Origin: Anaerolineales bacterium
GTDB lineage: Bacteria > Chloroflexota > Anaerolineae > Anaerolineales > UBA4823
Length of the DNA: 15,609 nt
Direction of reading: 5' to 3'
Assembly (NCBI GenBank): GCA_016932955.1
Contig: JAFGBV010000080.1
Coordinates: 1-15,609 of the forward strand
Translations under genes and position numbers: made by a program
In this document: piece after piece, positions 1 to 8,347 of the stretch
Numbering within the stretch: position 1 is the stretch's first letter
How the letters are laid out: every line of letters begins with the position of its first letter
Notes under the pieces: generated by a model
Seen by the model: the letters and a program-made list of their open reading frames with translations, nothing else
What the model was told of the DNA's origin: nothing
Database searches by the model: none

Positions 1-197
1 TAATTATTGGCCAGGTCGAAGTGGGTGATGCCGTGGTCAAAGGCGTAACGGGCCATGCTGCGGGCATTCTCAAACGAGTCGAGGCCACCGAAGTTGTACC
101 ACATCCCCAGCGAAAGGGGCGGCAGCAGCAAGCCACTGCGGCCGCTGCGCCGATAAATCATCTTTTCATAACGATCGGGTTGTGCATTATAAGGCAT
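1..197 (-). CDS. Aldo/keto reductase, YghZ/MgrA-like (3' part outside the window)
   Basis: This is the N-terminal 65 codons of an NAD(P)H-dependent aldo/keto reductase; the rest lies beyond the left edge. The translation starts MPYNAQPDRYEKMIYRRSGR, followed by a first beta-strand region (SLGMWYNFGG) and ends in THFDLANN. The Asp of that last motif is the first of the Asp-Tyr-Lys-His catalytic set; the Tyr codon is cut by the edge. The opening matches E. coli YghZ (L-glyceraldehyde 3-phosphate reductase) and the Kv-beta-like AKR subgroup closely enough to place it there, so reduction of small aldehydes or methylglyoxal in the cytosol is likely. The ATG follows an AGGAGA ribosome binding site. 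It lies 30 bases behind the pmbA stop on the same strand, so it is probably the third gene of a tldD-pmbA-AKR operon. The exact substrate cannot be told from this fragment. Confidence 0.88.
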   Translation of the reverse strand, partial: MPYNAQPDRYEKMIYRRSGRSGLLLPPLSLGMWYNFGGLDSFENARSMARYAFDHGITHFDLANN

Positions 198-227
198 GTT
201 CTCTCCTGATTACACGAAAGGGACGGC

Positions 228-1541
228 TTACTTGGCCACCACGCTCAATTTGCCCACCTGCACGTAGGGCATCAAACCGGCAGCGTATGCGTAAGCGCCG
301 CTCACCCACTCACGCTCCTGGCTGATCGCAACGATATCCTTCAATGCATTGTAAGCATTGCCAGCTAACATCACATCCTTCACGCGGCCCACCAGCTCGC
401 CGTTCTCAATCTTATAGCCGAGGAATACATTGGCGGAGAACTCGCCGTTGATGGGGTTGCCCTGACCCAGGCCAAGATATTCATGCACCAGCAAGCCCTG
501 CTTGATGCCGCGCAGCATTTCGCTGTAGGGGGTATCGCCGGGGCTGATGATCAGGTTGTTATATCGGCGGGTGCGCCCGTGCCCAGTGGGTTTCGCACCG
601 ACCCGACCGGCCGTATCCAGGTCGTAGACGAAGTTGCGCAGAACGCCGTTCTCGATCAGGGGGAGGGGCTGGCGCACCACGCCTTCATCATCGAAGGCAC
701 CCGTGCGGGGGCCATAATCGACCCAGGGATCATCCACGATGGTGAAGCGCGGGTCAGCTATAGTCTGCCCCAGCTTGCCAGCCAGGGGCGAGGAGCCCAG
801 GAGCACATTCTTGCCATCCAAGCCCAGTCCCAGGGAGAGCAGCAGCGCCACCAGTCCGCCGGGGGTGAAGATCACCGGCATCTCGTCCGTCTGGATGGGG
901 GCGAGGCGCTCTGCCAGGCGGAAGTACTCGACAGCGCGCTCAGCCACATCCTCGGTATCAATCTGGCGGTTCTTCTGCGCCAGGCTATGCCCGGCAAAGA
1001 GGATATCCGTGCCGCGCACTAACTGCCCGCCGGCACCGACATCAAAGTTGGTATGTTCTTCAGAATATGCCGCGCCGGCCGAGTTGGCAAACTGCACTTT
1101 CTGGATGGTTTTATTCAAACCGGCCCCGGCCAGGATCTCGGGATTATAGGACTTGATCATATCCATCATCGACTGCCCCAACTGGATCATCTCTGGCTTG
1201 GCCAGTGGCAGGAGGGCAGGATCATAGATCTTCACCGGCTTGAGGGGCTGGGCAGGGGGCATATCGTAATGAGCAGGGCTACCAAATTCGGCGGCTTCTA
1301 AGGCGCGGCCGACAACCCCGTCTACATCGTTCAAGTCGGTGGTGCTGGAAACACCCACTTTGCCGTCCAGGATAACCCGCACCTGGATATCGGTGCGCTG
1401 GGAGGATTCGGCTGATTTGAGGCGGTCATTCTCAAAATTGACCTCGCTCATCTCCTGCGTGATCAGCGCCGCCTGGGCAGACTGCGCCTTGCGGGTGGCT
1501 TTTTCAACGATCTGCTGGGTGATGTTCTGCTCACTGCTCAT
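228..1541 (-). CDS. pmbA: TldD/PmbA family protein, PmbA (TldE) subunit
   Basis: 437-residue partner subunit of the TldD/TldE (PmbA) protease, which in E. coli matures microcin B17 and degrades the CcdA antitoxin by threading unfolded peptide to the TldD zinc site. Subunit assignment rests on what is missing: at the position of the TldD HExxxH motif this protein has PVIFTPGGLVALLL, with no metal ligands. The family C-terminal half is clear (DDEGVVRQPLPLIENGVL, then KPTGHGRTRRYNN, then GEFSANVFLGYKIENGELV). I chose the internal ATG at 1541 over the longer open frame because it overlaps the tldD stop as ATGA and has AGGAGG six bases upstream; the extra 37 upstream codons are simply tldD C-terminal sequence in another frame. 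The overlap implies translational coupling and 1:1 production, as expected for a heterodimer. Cytosolic; no signal peptide. Confidence 0.93.
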   Translation of the reverse strand: MSSEQNITQQIVEKATRKAQSAQAALITQEMSEVNFENDRLKSAESSQRTDIQVRVILDGKVGVSSTTDLNDVDGVVGRALEAAEFGSPAHYDMPPAQPLKPVKIYDPALLPLAKPEMIQLGQSMMDMIKSYNPEILAGAGLNKTIQKVQFANSAGAAYSEEHTNFDVGAGGQLVRGTDILFAGHSLAQKNRQIDTEDVAERAVEYFRLAERLAPIQTDEMPVIFTPGGLVALLLSLGLGLDGKNVLLGSSPLAGKLGQTIADPRFTIVDDPWVDYGPRTGAFDDEGVVRQPLPLIENGVLRNFVYDLDTAGRVGAKPTGHGRTRRYNNLIISPGDTPYSEMLRGIKQGLLVHEYLGLGQGNPINGEFSANVFLGYKIENGELVGRVKDVMLAGNAYNALKDIVAISQEREWVSGAYAYAAGLMPYVQVGKLSVVAK

Positions 1542-2908
1542 TGCTGGCCTCCTACCACACAATTCTGGATACGCACATAAGGCCCACCAATGCCGACGCG
1601 CAGCGGGTACTGCCCTCCTTTTCCGCAGCCGCCAGGGCCATTTGGCTCCCACTCTACCGTATCGCCGATCATATCGATGTTCATCAACGTTTCAAAGACA
1701 TTGCCGGTCAGCACCACGTCCCGCACCAGCTCGGCAATTTTTCCATCGCGGATCATGTAGCCATACGCGGCGCTGAAGGTGAACATCTCCATTGCAGTCT
1801 GCCCGCCAAAGGCACGGATCGCCAGCACGCCCAGCTTGATATCCTTCAGCATATCTTCAAAGCGGGCAGTTCCCTCGTCAATATAGGTGTTGGTCATGCG
1901 GACAATGGGAGGATGCTGGAAAGCGACCGCACGCGCATTGCCGGTGGGCTGCTCGCCCATCTTGGCCGCGGTTTCGCGCGAGTGCAGCCTGCCAACCAGG
2001 ATGCCATCTTTGACGAGGTAATTCTTGCGCATCGGCACGCCCTCGTCATCGTAACGATGAGTCCCCAGGCCTCCCGGCAGCGAGCCTTCGTCGATGATGT
2101 TCAACCCATCCACGCCAAAGCGCTTGCCCAGTTGCATGATTTCCTTCATGCGCTCATTTTCGTAGACGAAGTCCGATTCGCTGAGATGACCAAAGGCCTC
2201 GTGGGTGAACACACCGGTCATATTGGGGTCGGTGATCACGGTGTATTTTCCGCCGGTGACCGGAGGGGCAGACAGCAGCTCAACCGCCTTGCCGGCTGCC
2301 TCTGCTGCTTTGCTGTGGAAACCTTCGATGGTCTGGTAACCTTCTGAACCGCCGCAAGTCTCGAATCCGGTTTGTACAATATCCCCCTCGCGCGCCACCG
2401 CGGCGGTCATGACGTTCACATCGGGTTTCTCCTCCTCGATGTACGTGCCTTCGCTGTTGGCATACCAGACTTTCTTGAACGCATCGGCATAGCGCACAGA
2501 GGAAGTCTGGATCTTCTCGTGGTGACCGAGGATGATCTTGTTGTATTCTTCCATCAGGGCTTTCTTCTCTGCAAGGGGGATGTGGCGGAAATCCTTTTCC
2601 ATCGGCGCCGGGATCACATCCACCACAGGCGCTGCCGCTGCCCAATAGGTTTGGTCGCGGCCGACCAGGCGAGCGGTCTCACAGGCCTCACGGACGCGTT
2701 TTTCCAAATCCTCGAGATCATTGAACGTTGCATAACCCCAGCCGCCCTTATACAAGGCGCGCACAATCCCACCTACTGTACGTGAGGAGCCAATCGTATC
2801 CAGGTCTGGGCCGCGGAATGTGACCCAGGAATTGCTGAGATCTTCAATGCGAACATCCGCATATTCGACATCCTGCACCTTCAATGCTTGTGCCAATCGA
2901 TCGCGCAT
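1538..2908 (-). CDS. tldD: TldD zinc metalloprotease, catalytic subunit
   Basis: 456-residue catalytic subunit of the TldD/PmbA peptidase. The zinc motif HEAFGH lies at residues 236-241 within TGVFTHEAFGHLSESD, and the conserved C-terminal Cys ligand is at about residue 428 in GPGGCGKGGQ. These are the expected two His, general-base Glu and Cys of TldD. The N-terminal half (residues 1-200) has the usual substrate-tunnel domain (EYADVRIED, TVGGIVRALYKGGWGYAT) and the middle has the family signature DDEGVPMRKNYLV. Length is normal for the family (E. coli about 480). The ATG is preceded by AGGAGT. pmbA starts within its stop codon. No modified-peptide precursor or RiPP enzyme is adjacent, so a housekeeping role in degrading unfolded peptides is more likely than dedicated peptide maturation. 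Cytosolic. Confidence 0.95.
   Translation of the reverse strand: MRDRLAQALKVQDVEYADVRIEDLSNSWVTFRGPDLDTIGSSRTVGGIVRALYKGGWGYATFNDLEDLEKRVREACETARLVGRDQTYWAAAAPVVDVIPAPMEKDFRHIPLAEKKALMEEYNKIILGHHEKIQTSSVRYADAFKKVWYANSEGTYIEEEKPDVNVMTAAVAREGDIVQTGFETCGGSEGYQTIEGFHSKAAEAAGKAVELLSAPPVTGGKYTVITDPNMTGVFTHEAFGHLSESDFVYENERMKEIMQLGKRFGVDGLNIIDEGSLPGGLGTHRYDDEGVPMRKNYLVKDGILVGRLHSRETAAKMGEQPTGNARAVAFQHPPIVRMTNTYIDEGTARFEDMLKDIKLGVLAIRAFGGQTAMEMFTFSAAYGYMIRDGKIAELVRDVVLTGNVFETLMNIDMIGDTVEWEPNGPGGCGKGGQYPLRVGIGGPYVRIQNCVVGGQQ
1548..1553 (-). promoter_or_regulatory. Ribosome binding site that fixes the pmbA start
   Basis: AGGAGG on the minus strand, six bases before the ATG at 1541 and inside the last codons of tldD. 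It is the reason for preferring that start over an in-frame ATG further upstream at 1652. Confidence 0.8.
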
Positions 2909-2980
2909 ATTTCTCTACTCCTGTATCATCTGTGGTTTGGCGTGTACTGGCTCACAACAAAAAGCCACCATCATCTTATG

Positions 2981-3011
2981 AGGATACCACGAATTTGAGA
3001 AAAACAATCAA
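2981..3011 (-). promoter_or_regulatory. Candidate promoter of tldD-pmbA-AKR
   Basis: On the minus strand, TATCCT (2986 to 2981) preceded by TGG forms an extended -10. Possible -35 elements are TTGATT (3011-3006, 19-base spacer) or TTGTTT (3007-3002, 15-base spacer); neither spacing is ideal. It lies about 75 bases before the tldD ATG in the only gap of the leftward unit. Confidence 0.35.
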
Positions 3012-3039
3012 ATAGAACGCGGTACGGGTGCACTAAAAG

Positions 3040-3072
3040 GTTGTTACCCGCGGTGCATAACAACTTTGTTGT
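3040..3072. repeat. Overlapping inverted repeats behind uvrA
   Basis: Two overlapping dyads sit just after the uvrA stop: GTTGTTA (3040-3046) with TAACAAC (3058-3064), and ACAAC (3060-3064) with GTTGT (3068-3072). On the minus strand the first could form a 7-bp, A/T-rich hairpin followed by CCTTTT, which would be at best a weak intrinsic terminator for uvrA. The dyads could instead be a repressor site for tldD. The sequence does not decide between these. Confidence 0.3.
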
Positions 3073-3085
3073 GAGGATAACGGAT

Positions 3086-6000
3086 TCAGTTATATAACTT
3101 GCGCAAGACCTGCCCCGTGTGGCTGCGCTCTACGGTGATGACCTGCTCCGGTGTGCCTTCGGCAACGATGTAGCCGCCCTTCTCGCCGCCTTCGGGGCCG
3201 AGGTCCATGATCCAGTCGGCAGTCTTGATCACATCCAGGTTGTGCTCGATGACGATGACGGTATTCCCGGCATTCACCAGGCGGTGCAGCACATCCAGCA
3301 GGCGCTGGATATCGGCAAAGTGCAAGCCGGTGGTGGGCTCGTCGAGGATATATACTGTGCGCCCCGTGGCGACCCGGCTGAGCTCTTTCGCCAGTTTGAC
3401 GCGCTGGGCTTCTCCGCCACTCAAGGTCAGGGCAGATTGGCCTAATTTGATATAGTCCAGGCCCACATCGTGCAAAGTTTGCAGAATGCGGCGAATATCG
3501 GGGAAGTTCTGAAAGAACTCCAGTGCCTCCTGCACATCCATATCCAGCACGTCAGCGATGGTCTTGCCTTTATAGGTGATGCTCAAGGTCTGATGATTGA
3601 AGCGGCGGCCCTCACAAGATTTACATTTCACCCACACATCCGGCAGAAAGTGCATCTCCACCTTTTTGAAACCGTACCCGACACACTCCTCACAGCGCCC
3701 CCCTTTCACATTGAAGCTGAAGCGACCAGGGTCATAGCCCAGGGCGCGCGCTTCGGGGGTCATGGCAAACACCTGGCGGATGTCACTGAGCACGCCCACA
3801 TAGGTGCCCGGGTTTGAGCGTGGGTTGCGCCCGATCGGCTCCTGCGTGATGTTGATCACCTTATCCACCTGGTCGAGGCCATCGATACCATCATGTGCCC
3901 CCGGCGTGCTTTGAGCGCCGTGCAGCAGGCGCGCCAGGGCGGGATAAAGCGTCTGGGCGATCAGGCTGCTCTTGCCAGAGCCACTGACCCCGGTCACACA
4001 GATGAGCGCGCCGAGAGGGAAACGCACATCAATCTCTTTCAGGTTGTGCAGGCGAGCGCGCTTGACTGTCAGCCAACCAGAGGCTTGGCGGCGTTTACGC
4101 CCATTGGGGGCGGTGACGCGCAGCTCGCCGGAGAGATAGCGCCCGGTGAGCGAATCGGGATCCATGATGATCTCATCTGGCGTGCCCTCCGCAACCAGGT
4201 TGCCGCCCAAAACACCGGGGCCAGGCCCCAGGTCGATGATCCAATCTGCCGTGCGCATGGTGGTCTCGTCGTGCTCCACCACCAGGACGGTATTGCCGGT
4301 GTCGCGCAGGTGCACCAGGGTATCCAGCAACGCCAGGTGGTCGCGCTGGTGCAGGCCGATAGAAGGCTCATCCAGGATGTACAATACCCCAACCAACCCG
4401 CTGCCGATCTGCGAGGCCAGGCGGATGCGCTGGCCCTCACCGCCGGAAAGGGTGGGTGCCGGACGATCCAGGTTGAGGTAGTGCAAACCGACATTGCGAA
4501 TGAAGCCCAGACGCTGGCGGATCTCGTTGATCAGCTCCGTGCCAATCTGGCGCTGCTCATCATTCAAGCGCTGCTCCAGGCCGCTGATCCATTGGTGGAT
4601 TGCCTCAATGCTCCAGGCGGTCAGCTCCGGCAGGCGTTTGCCATCCACCGTCACCAGCCGGGCCTCCGCATTCAGCCGGTCGCCGTGGCATTTGGGGCAG
4701 GGAAGCTGGCTCATGAAGCTCATATACCAGCGGCGGGTATATTCAGACTTGGTCTGGCGGAAGAGGCGGTTGATATGATAGATGATCCCTCTCACCTCAC
4801 GCACACTTTCGCCGCGCCAGGCGCCGTCATCCGTTTCCACGTCAAACTCGAAGTGAACCTTTTCCCCGCCTGAGCCATAGAGGATGACATGGCGGAATTT
4901 TTCGGGGAGATCTTTCCAGGGCGTTTCCAGATCAACGCCGTAGTGTTGGGCAATCGAGGCCAGGTTGCGCACCTGCCAGGCACCATCACCCTTCTTGCGC
5001 AGGTCGCGATACCAGCGCGAGGCGCCATCCAGCAGCGAGCGCTCCGGATGCTCAATGATGAGGGCAGGGTCCACCTGGAGCTTGATGCCCAGCCCATTGC
5101 ACTCATCGCACATACCCATTGGTGAATTGAAGGAGAACAGGTGCGGCTCTAATTTAGAAAAACTGATCTCGCACTCCGGGCAGGCGTTGTGCTCGCTGAG
5201 CGTGATCTGTTCGCTGCCCAGGTCAACCACCAGCGTGCCATGCCCGGCGTTGAGGGTGGTTTCTACCGAATCCATCAGGCGAGTGGCAAACTCACGAATG
5301 GCTTCTGTTTCTCCGGGGACGATAAGGCGGTCGATCACCAGCTCAATATTGTGCTTTTTATCCTTGTCCAGCTCAGGGATACCATCGGTGAGGTCGCGAG
5401 GCAATCCATCTACCCTGGCGCGGGGGTACCCATCGGACAAGGATTTCTTGAGCAGGCTGGCAAAAGTCCCCTTGCGGTTGCGGGCAACCGGTGCAAGGAG
5501 TTGGAAACGCACACCCGGAGCCAGCCTGGCGAGCTGATTGGTGATCTGCTGTGCGCTCTGCGGCTGGACGGCGCGCCCGCACTGGGGGCAGTGGGGCGTG
5601 CCCAAGCGGGCAAAGAGCACACGCAGGTAATCGAGGATCTCCGTGACGGTGCCGACAGTAGAACGCGGGTTACGGCTGATGGTTTTCTGCTCGATGGCAA
5701 TCGCCGGGCTGAGGCCGGTGATCTGATCGACCTGCGGCTTCTCCATTTGCTCCATGAACTGGCGGGCATAGGAGGACAGGCTTTCCACATAGCGGCGCTG
5801 TCCCTCAGCATAGAGGGTATCGAAGGCGAGCGATGATTTGCCGCTGCCGCTCACCCCGGTGACCACCACCAGCTTGTTGCGTGGGATGCGCACGGTAATG
5901 TTGCGCAGGTTGTGCTGGCGGGCGCCGCGCACGATGATATCCCCCATGCCAAAGGATGATTGCCGCTGAGAGAACGCCGGGTGATCATCAGGAAGATCAT

Positions 6001-7006
6001 AAGAGACATAAGTATCCAGGGGAGCCGGATGGACTATTTGTGTATGATGCGGTGGTTGCTGAGGAGCCAGGGCTGCCAGACGGTCTGCCCCAGAAGGTTG
6101 CAGAGATTCCGAAGATGCCTGCTCTGTGCCTTGAATCACGCCCAGCAAACGCAGCCTGGAGAGGATGCGCTGTGTGCGCGGCAACCCATCGAACAAGGCG
6201 CGCAGCTCTGCAAAAGATTCATCTGCCTCCACCGTCAGGCTGGCAATGCGATCCAGCAGTGCTTTCTCTTCAATGGTCAAGGCAGTATCAGACTTATAAC
6301 TCAGCTCGTCCCAATAGTCGGTGACATGCAGCTCGAACTTGTTCAGAGCCTGGAAATCGTGTAGCAGGTTGCCGCGGATACAAGGCAAGCCCTTCCAATG
6401 CCCATTCAGGCGGAAGAGCAACGGCTTGGCCTTGCCCGTGCGGCACAGATCCCAGGCACTGCCTGCCAGGTAAAAATCCTCATCCTGGCGCAGATCGGTT
6501 GGATCCACCGTCACGCCAATAGCTTCGATATTCTCGGGGTCCATCTGCGGGTCAATCAACACCCAGCATTCCTGGGCTGCATCCCAGACCTCCGCAATCC
6601 AATGATCGATAGACATGGGGCCTTGGGGGTCGAGATACCTGGCAAAACCAACGCGCATGCGGGCGGGGATGCCGCGATGGCGCAGCATGGATACGTACAA
6701 CAAGGCATAGTCACGGCAAACCCCCACCTGGCGCTGGATCGTTTGTCGGGGGGTGGTGAGTGGAGCAGGGTCGATCTCAACCATGCGAGCAAGGCGTTGC
6801 TGCACAGTGCGCAAGTGCCACTCCGAGCGCTGCGCGGCGCTGAGCGGGATATTCAAATGGTCAGCCAGCATGCGATGCAGGAGCAATCCCTGGACTACAA
6901 GCGCCAAATCGAAGGGAGAAGCTGGAAGCTGCTCGTACAGATCAGCATAAGGTCCGGGGTCAGTTAACGGGCTGTGTGTAGCGTAGAAGGATAGAATCTC
7001 ATTCAT
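3086..7006 (-). CDS. uvrA: UvrA excinuclease subunit with an N-terminal transglutaminase-like domain fusion
   Basis: 1306 residues in one unbroken frame. Residues 354-1306 form a complete UvrA (953 residues, normal length): first Walker A GVSGSGKS at 384-391, zinc cysteine pairs at 473/476, 609/612, 633/636, 770/773, 1105/1108 and 1128/1131, ABC signatures LSGGEGQR (853) and LSGGEAQR (1195), second Walker A at 1006-1013, and Walker B motifs ending LDEPSIGL and LDEPTTGL. UvrA dimers find DNA lesions and load UvrB in nucleotide excision repair. Residues 1-290 are a transglutaminase-like protein with QVGVCRDYA (Cys97), [10 protein letters not shown] (His135) and VLIDPQMD (Asp152), a plausible catalytic triad. 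A Pro/His-rich linker (about 300-350) joins the two. Met354 is where ordinary UvrA proteins start, but no Shine-Dalgarno precedes it, so translation as one fused protein is favoured. A weak AGGCGAG precedes the first ATG. Role of the added domain is unknown. Confidence 0.93.
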   Translation of the reverse strand: MNEILSFYATHSPLTDPGPYADLYEQLPASPFDLALVVQGLLLHRMLADHLNIPLSAAQRSEWHLRTVQQRLARMVEIDPAPLTTPRQTIQRQVGVCRDYALLYVSMLRHRGIPARMRVGFARYLDPQGPMSIDHWIAEVWDAAQECWVLIDPQMDPENIEAIGVTVDPTDLRQDEDFYLAGSAWDLCRTGKAKPLLFRLNGHWKGLPCIRGNLLHDFQALNKFELHVTDYWDELSYKSDTALTIEEKALLDRIASLTVEADESFAELRALFDGLPRTQRILSRLRLLGVIQGTEQASSESLQPSGADRLAALAPQQPPHHTQIVHPAPLDTYVSYDLPDDHPAFSQRQSSFGMGDIIVRGARQHNLRNITVRIPRNKLVVVTGVSGSGKSSLAFDTLYAEGQRRYVESLSSYARQFMEQMEKPQVDQITGLSPAIAIEQKTISRNPRSTVGTVTEILDYLRVLFARLGTPHCPQCGRAVQPQSAQQITNQLARLAPGVRFQLLAPVARNRKGTFASLLKKSLSDGYPRARVDGLPRDLTDGIPELDKDKKHNIELVIDRLIVPGETEAIREFATRLMDSVETTLNAGHGTLVVDLGSEQITLSEHNACPECEISFSKLEPHLFSFNSPMGMCDECNGLGIKLQVDPALIIEHPERSLLDGASRWYRDLRKKGDGAWQVRNLASIAQHYGVDLETPWKDLPEKFRHVILYGSGGEKVHFEFDVETDDGAWRGESVREVRGIIYHINRLFRQTKSEYTRRWYMSFMSQLPCPKCHGDRLNAEARLVTVDGKRLPELTAWSIEAIHQWISGLEQRLNDEQRQIGTELINEIRQRLGFIRNVGLHYLNLDRPAPTLSGGEGQRIRLASQIGSGLVGVLYILDEPSIGLHQRDHLALLDTLVHLRDTGNTVLVVEHDETTMRTADWIIDLGPGPGVLGGNLVAEGTPDEIIMDPDSLTGRYLSGELRVTAPNGRKRRQASGWLTVKRARLHNLKEIDVRFPLGALICVTGVSGSGKSSLIAQTLYPALARLLHGAQSTPGAHDGIDGLDQVDKVINITQEPIGRNPRSNPGTYVGVLSDIRQVFAMTPEARALGYDPGRFSFNVKGGRCEECVGYGFKKVEMHFLPDVWVKCKSCEGRRFNHQTLSITYKGKTIADVLDMDVQEALEFFQNFPDIRRILQTLHDVGLDYIKLGQSALTLSGGEAQRVKLAKELSRVATGRTVYILDEPTTGLHFADIQRLLDVLHRLVNAGNTVIVIEHNLDVIKTADWIMDLGPEGGEKGGYIVAEGTPEQVITVERSHTGQVLRKLYN

Positions 7007-7023
7007 CGGCTCGCCTATATTTG

Positions 7024-7035
7024 GTACGTATGTTC
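7024..7035. promoter_or_regulatory. Candidate LexA (SOS) box upstream of uvrA
   Basis: The plus strand reads GTACGTATGTTC, matching the Gram-positive type SOS consensus GAAC-RNRY-GTTC at every position but one (GTAC for GAAC); on the uvrA strand it is GAACATACGTAC. It lies 18 bases before the uvrA ATG and just downstream of the uvrA -10 candidate, where a repressor would block transcription start. uvrA is a classical SOS gene. That this organism's LexA uses this motif is inferred. Confidence 0.5.
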
Positions 7036-7039
7036 TATA

Positions 7040-7048
7040 ATTCTACCA
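7040..7048 (-). promoter_or_regulatory. Candidate extended -10 of uvrA
   Basis: On the minus strand TGG followed by TAGAAT forms an extended -10 about 33 bases before the uvrA start and directly upstream of the SOS-like box. No good -35 is seen at 17 bases, as is common for extended -10 promoters. A TATAAT on the plus strand (7036-7041) overlaps it. Confidence 0.4.
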
Positions 7049-7138
7049 TAACTCCCTGGAAAAGTTTGGTTTTGCGGGTGTGGAGAGAAGAACCCCTTTA
7101 TCCCAGAACGGATCTTCCCGCACCGCGCCATGTCCGCA

Positions 7139-7147
7139 TGATATACT
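7139..7147 (+). promoter_or_regulatory. Candidate extended -10 of the DUF4037 gene
   Basis: TG-A-TATACT, one mismatch from the consensus extended -10. Transcription would start near 7154, leaving a leader of about 26 bases before the ATG at 7180, and excluding the more upstream in-frame ATGs. No convincing -35 is visible. Confidence 0.45.
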
Positions 7148-7179
7148 CAAGAACACCCACAATTGACATCCTTCTAACT

Positions 7180-8277
7180 ATGGCCACTTTTCTACTGGGA
7201 CGAGAATTAAGCCGCCGCTTCTATTGGGAAGTTGTTCGACCGCTGCTGGATGCTCATTTCCCTGGCATGCAGCACGCTGCTGCGCTGATCGGGCCAGGAA
7301 GCGAAGTGCTTGGCTTTGACACAGAAATGTCGATGGATCACGATTGGTATCCGAAAGTGGTGCTGTTCTTGCGGGAGGAAGAGGCTGCCTGGAAAGAGCC
7401 GATCAAAGAGATGCTTGCCAAGCACCTTCCCCATACTTTCCTTGATTTCCCTGTAGATGCGGTGGAGTTCCCCGATGAGCCGGGCACCTCGGTGATGACC
7501 TTGCGTACAGAAGGCCCGGTGCTGCACAGGGTTTTTCCTGTGACGCTGGGGGATTTCGCCCAGGAATGGCTGGGGTGGAGCATGGAAGAGCCTCTGCAAC
7601 CGGCTGGCTGGCTATCGATCCCTGCCCAGATCTTGCGCTCGCTGACAACGGGCGCCGTACATTATGACGGCGTTGGGGAATTAACTCGCTTTCGCCAGAT
7701 GTTGGCCTGGTACCCGCATGATCTATGGCTGTACTTGCTGGCAAGCAGTTGGGTAAGGATTGAGGCCGAGGAGCACCTGATGCCACGAGCGGGTTTCGTT
7801 GGCGACGAATCAGGGTCTGCCATCATGGCTTCTCGCCTGACGCGAGATATCATGTATTTGTGCTTCCTGATGGAAAGACAGTATGCGCCTTACCCAAAGT
7901 GGTTTGGATCGGCATTCCGGCAACTGAGCTGTGCGGTCGAGATGCAGCCGCTGCTGAAAAACATCCTGCACGCAAATAACTGGCAGGAGAGGCATGCAAG
8001 GATGGGTGCCGCCTGCGAGCACCTGGCGCAAATGCATAATCACCTGGGTCTCACCGAACCGCTGCCAGAGGCTGTATCAAACTTCCACAACCGACCGTTC
8101 AAAGTAATCCATGGCGACCTTTTCGCCAACGCCCTGAGCCAGCAAATCTCCGATCCGTATGTTCTCCGCATCGCAAAGCGCGGGCTGATCGGCAATATCG
8201 ATCAAGTCAGCGATAACAGTGAGCTGCTTTCTAACCTTCACTGGCGCGAATCCGTGAAGAAGCTCTACCTCGATTGA
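7180..8277 (+). CDS. DUF4037 domain protein, nucleotidyltransferase-like
   Basis: 365 residues from the chosen start. The N-terminal part has the pattern of a minimal nucleotidyltransferase: IGPGSEVLGFDTEMSMDHDW at residues 37-56, with Gly-Ser at 40-41 and acidic residues Asp47, Asp53 and Asp55. This is the DUF4037 family signature, as is APYPKWFGSAFRQL in the C-terminal half, which is typical of the family's helical domain. No member's substrate is known to me; nucleotide transfer to a small molecule or protein is a guess from the fold. The open frame extends to an ATG at 7021, but the added 53 residues look unlike the family and include the putative promoter at 7139-7147, so I start at 7180. 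No clear Shine-Dalgarno precedes that ATG, so the start is the weakest part of this call. It is divergent from uvrA; cytosolic. Confidence 0.82.
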   Translation: MATFLLGRELSRRFYWEVVRPLLDAHFPGMQHAAALIGPGSEVLGFDTEMSMDHDWYPKVVLFLREEEAAWKEPIKEMLAKHLPHTFLDFPVDAVEFPDEPGTSVMTLRTEGPVLHRVFPVTLGDFAQEWLGWSMEEPLQPAGWLSIPAQILRSLTTGAVHYDGVGELTRFRQMLAWYPHDLWLYLLASSWVRIEAEEHLMPRAGFVGDESGSAIMASRLTRDIMYLCFLMERQYAPYPKWFGSAFRQLSCAVEMQPLLKNILHANNWQERHARMGAACEHLAQMHNHLGLTEPLPEAVSNFHNRPFKVIHGDLFANALSQQISDPYVLRIAKRGLIGNIDQVSDNSELLSNLHWRESVKKLYLD

Positions 8278-8294
8278 TTGAATAATCTGCGCCC

Positions 8295-8323
8295 CTGATA
8301 CGCAGTAGATGCCATGATAAAAT
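8295..8323 (+). promoter_or_regulatory. Candidate promoter of the sensor kinase gene
   Basis: CTGATA (8295-8300), a 17-base spacer, then TAAAAT (8318-8323) with an upstream TG at 8315-8316. Both hexamers are close to consensus and the spacing is ideal. It lies in the 70-base gap after the DUF4037 stop and about 25 bases before the kinase ATG. GAGGAG at 8330-8335 is the likely ribosome binding site, though 12 bases from the ATG. Confidence 0.5.
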
Positions 8324-8347
8324 ATAGGCGAGGAGCAGGCGGGCTAC

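Noticed and set aside
629..645. GAAC-GTTC dyad near 630 as a second SOS box
   Set aside because: Spacing is three bases, not four, and it lies deep inside the pmbA coding sequence.
483..1022. 179-codon open frame on the plus strand
   Set aside because: Antisense shadow of pmbA, with no family features.
1542..1652. N-terminal extension of pmbA to the ATG at 1652
   Set aside because: The added residues are tldD coding sequence read in another frame, and the ATGA overlap with AGGAGG supports the shorter start.
3893..4873. 326-codon open frame on the plus strand
   Set aside because: It is entirely antisense to the conserved UvrA region with zinc and ABC motifs, and its translation shows no recognisable domain.
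5945..5947. A separate uvrA gene starting at the internal ATG (residue 354 of the fusion)
   Set aside because: This Met matches the usual UvrA start, but the preceding 20 bases contain no Shine-Dalgarno and no stop codon separates it from the upstream domain. Kept as an alternative in the finding, not as a feature.
7036..7041. TATAAT on the plus strand as the DUF4037 promoter
   Set aside because: No -35 at a suitable distance and no TG extension; it overlaps the uvrA -10. The TATACT at 7142 fits the chosen start better, though a second promoter cannot be excluded.
7021..7179. Longer DUF4037 protein starting before 7180
   Set aside because: The added residues do not look like the family and overlap the SOS-like box, both -10 candidates and the extended -10 at 7139-7147.
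8287..8305. Hairpin CTGCG/CGCAG after the DUF4037 gene as a terminator
   Set aside because: Only 5 bp, no T-run, and it overlaps the likely -35 of the kinase promoter.
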